This document shows, in pieces, positions 37,854 to 38,743 of a stretch of 38,743 nt of DNA (position 1 is its first letter; the number at the start of each line of letters is the position of its first letter). The translations under genes were made by a program, and so were the position numbers. The stretch is from Bacillota bacterium (GTDB lineage: Bacteria; Bacillota; Clostridia; CAKSNL01; HGM11501), in assembly GCA_030705805.1 (NCBI GenBank), contig JAUZPY010000006.1, positions 1 through 38,743 of the forward strand, read 5' to 3'. Below the pieces are notes generated by a model that saw only the letters and a program-made list of their open reading frames with translations, was not told the origin of the DNA and ran no database searches.

Positions 37854-38743
37854 TTGAAAGGCTACTTAAAAGATAAAAATGTTAGTATGATGCTATTCAT
37901 AGCTTGCTGGGTTTTATATACTGTTTCGGTTCTTGGCAGATATACTTTTACAGATGCTATGGTAAAGATGATATCGGAAAAAATCTTTACGGAATCCCAA
38001 GCGGGGTTTATTTCCGGTGCCTTTTATATTTTTTATGCGATTAGCCAGATAATAAGCGGACGTCTTGGAGATAAATATTCACCTTTCGCATTAATGGGAC
38101 TTGGAGTGCTGATATCAGCATTTTCTAACCTCTTAATATCTTTTTTGAGTTCCTATCACGATATACTTATACTATGGTGTGTTAACGGCTTTTTTCAAGG
38201 AATGATTTGGGCTCCGCTAATTAAGCTTTTGTCCTCTGTGCTATGTAAAGAACACAGAGGTTTAGCGCTTTTTTACATATCAACAACATTTTATGCCGGG
38301 GGTCTTTGTACTAAAGCAATTGCAATATATAATTTTAGTCAGGGCAGCTTTCGGCCTATTTTTAAAACCTCTGCTTTGATACTTTTTATATTCTTTGCCA
38401 TTTGGGTAATAGTCAGCATTATTTCAACAAAAAAACTGGTTTATGATGGAAAACAAGTGCAGGCAGAATCCAAAGGCGGGGGTAAATTTAAAAATAAGGA
38501 TTTTAAAAAAGCAATTATTTCAAGCGGATTTCTATTAATGATTGTACCTTCTCTTGTAAAATCGATGGGAGATGTAGGACTTAAAAGCTGGGGCGCAACA
38601 ATGATAAAAAGCACTTATGGCTTGACGGAATCCTTTGCTACGCTGATGTCTTTAATTGTTGTGCTAGCAGGATTTTCAGTTCCTTTTGTTACTCGGCTAA
38701 TTTATAAAGTCACCAAGAGTGACGAAGTAAAGACTTCTTTATA
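37854..38743 (+). CDS. MFS transporter of the sugar-phosphate (GlpT/UhpT-like) type, partial
   Basis: The frame runs from TTG 37854 to the window edge (296 codons) without a stop. The visible part has the first eight or so membrane segments of a major facilitator: CWVLYTVSVLGRYTFTDAMV, then GFISGAFYIFYAISQIISGR with the loop motif GRLGDKYSP, and GFFQGMIWAPLIKLLSS, which recalls organophosphate:phosphate antiporters. A stop lies directly upstream in frame and AAGGTGGGG is about 12 nt before the TTG; the ATG pair at 37887 is the alternative. It is the fourth member of the DeoR-controlled cluster and probably imports its sugar phosphate. Confidence 0.82.
   Translation, partial: MKGYLKDKNVSMMLFIACWVLYTVSVLGRYTFTDAMVKMISEKIFTESQAGFISGAFYIFYAISQIISGRLGDKYSPFALMGLGVLISAFSNLLISFLSSYHDILILWCVNGFFQGMIWAPLIKLLSSVLCKEHRGLALFYISTTFYAGGLCTKAIAIYNFSQGSFRPIFKTSALILFIFFAIWVIVSIISTKKLVYDGKQVQAESKGGGKFKNKDFKKAIISSGFLLMIVPSLVKSMGDVGLKSWGATMIKSTYGLTESFATLMSLIVVLAGFSVPFVTRLIYKVTKSDEVKTSL

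Overview
The window looks like chromosome from a low-GC, anaerobic, spore-forming member of the Clostridia. Pointers are dipicolinate synthase (dpaA-dpaB), an intact sporulation sigma factor SigK with a pro-sequence, a FabK-type enoyl-ACP reductase, strong AGGAGG-type ribosome sites, and many textbook sigma-A promoters (TTGACA-17-TATAAT class) and intrinsic terminators. There is no rRNA, tRNA, CRISPR array, complete insertion sequence or prophage. The species cannot be named from the sequence alone.

Layout, 1-11.4 kb: the repeat-bearing 3' end of an unknown ORF; dpaA-dpaB on the minus strand; guaB, whose active-site residues fall at the same numbers as in Tritrichomonas foetus IMP dehydrogenase; an FAD oxidoreductase with a Rieske tail; a leader with alternative RNA pairing before a 51-aa ORF and trxB; convergent trxA; sigK; a MITE-like element; an unusual acyl carrier protein; rnc; an Elp3-like radical SAM gene; and an AEC permease.

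11.4-21.5 kb: a membrane-anchored GH3 glycosidase, then the centre of the window: a TetR-family regulator and the fatty-acid operon fabH-acpP-fabK-fabD-fabG-fabF-fabZ-accD-accA. Five copies of the palindrome AGCAC-N5-GTGCT lie in the regulator's own promoter and across the 680-bp leader before fabH. Three of them sit in repeated promoter/hairpin/operator modules. This looks like a self-contained regulatory circuit for fatty-acid synthesis that differs from the FapR, FabT and FabR circuits I know. The operon lacks accB and accC.

21.5-32.4 kb: an APC permease with a 79-bp tandem repeat upstream, each unit carrying a -10-like box and two palindromes; a small membrane protein; a divergent AraC regulator / GH29 alpha-L-fucosidase pair; mgtC behind a terminator-like leader hairpin; pgeF; an orphan peptide-binding lipoprotein; a stand-alone clpP; and a Nudix-MATE pair.

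32.4-38.7 kb: an AraC regulator divergent from nagA-nagB (amino-sugar catabolism), then a DeoR regulator and an operon with a decayed SIS isomerase remnant, an archaeal-TPI-like TIM-barrel protein lacking the usual N-terminal Asn/Lys pair, a YjbQ-family protein and a sugar-phosphate-type MFS transporter cut by the window edge. This last cluster looks like an uncharacterised phosphosugar pathway. With the fucosidase and GH3 enzyme, the nag genes suggest scavenging of host or microbial glycans.
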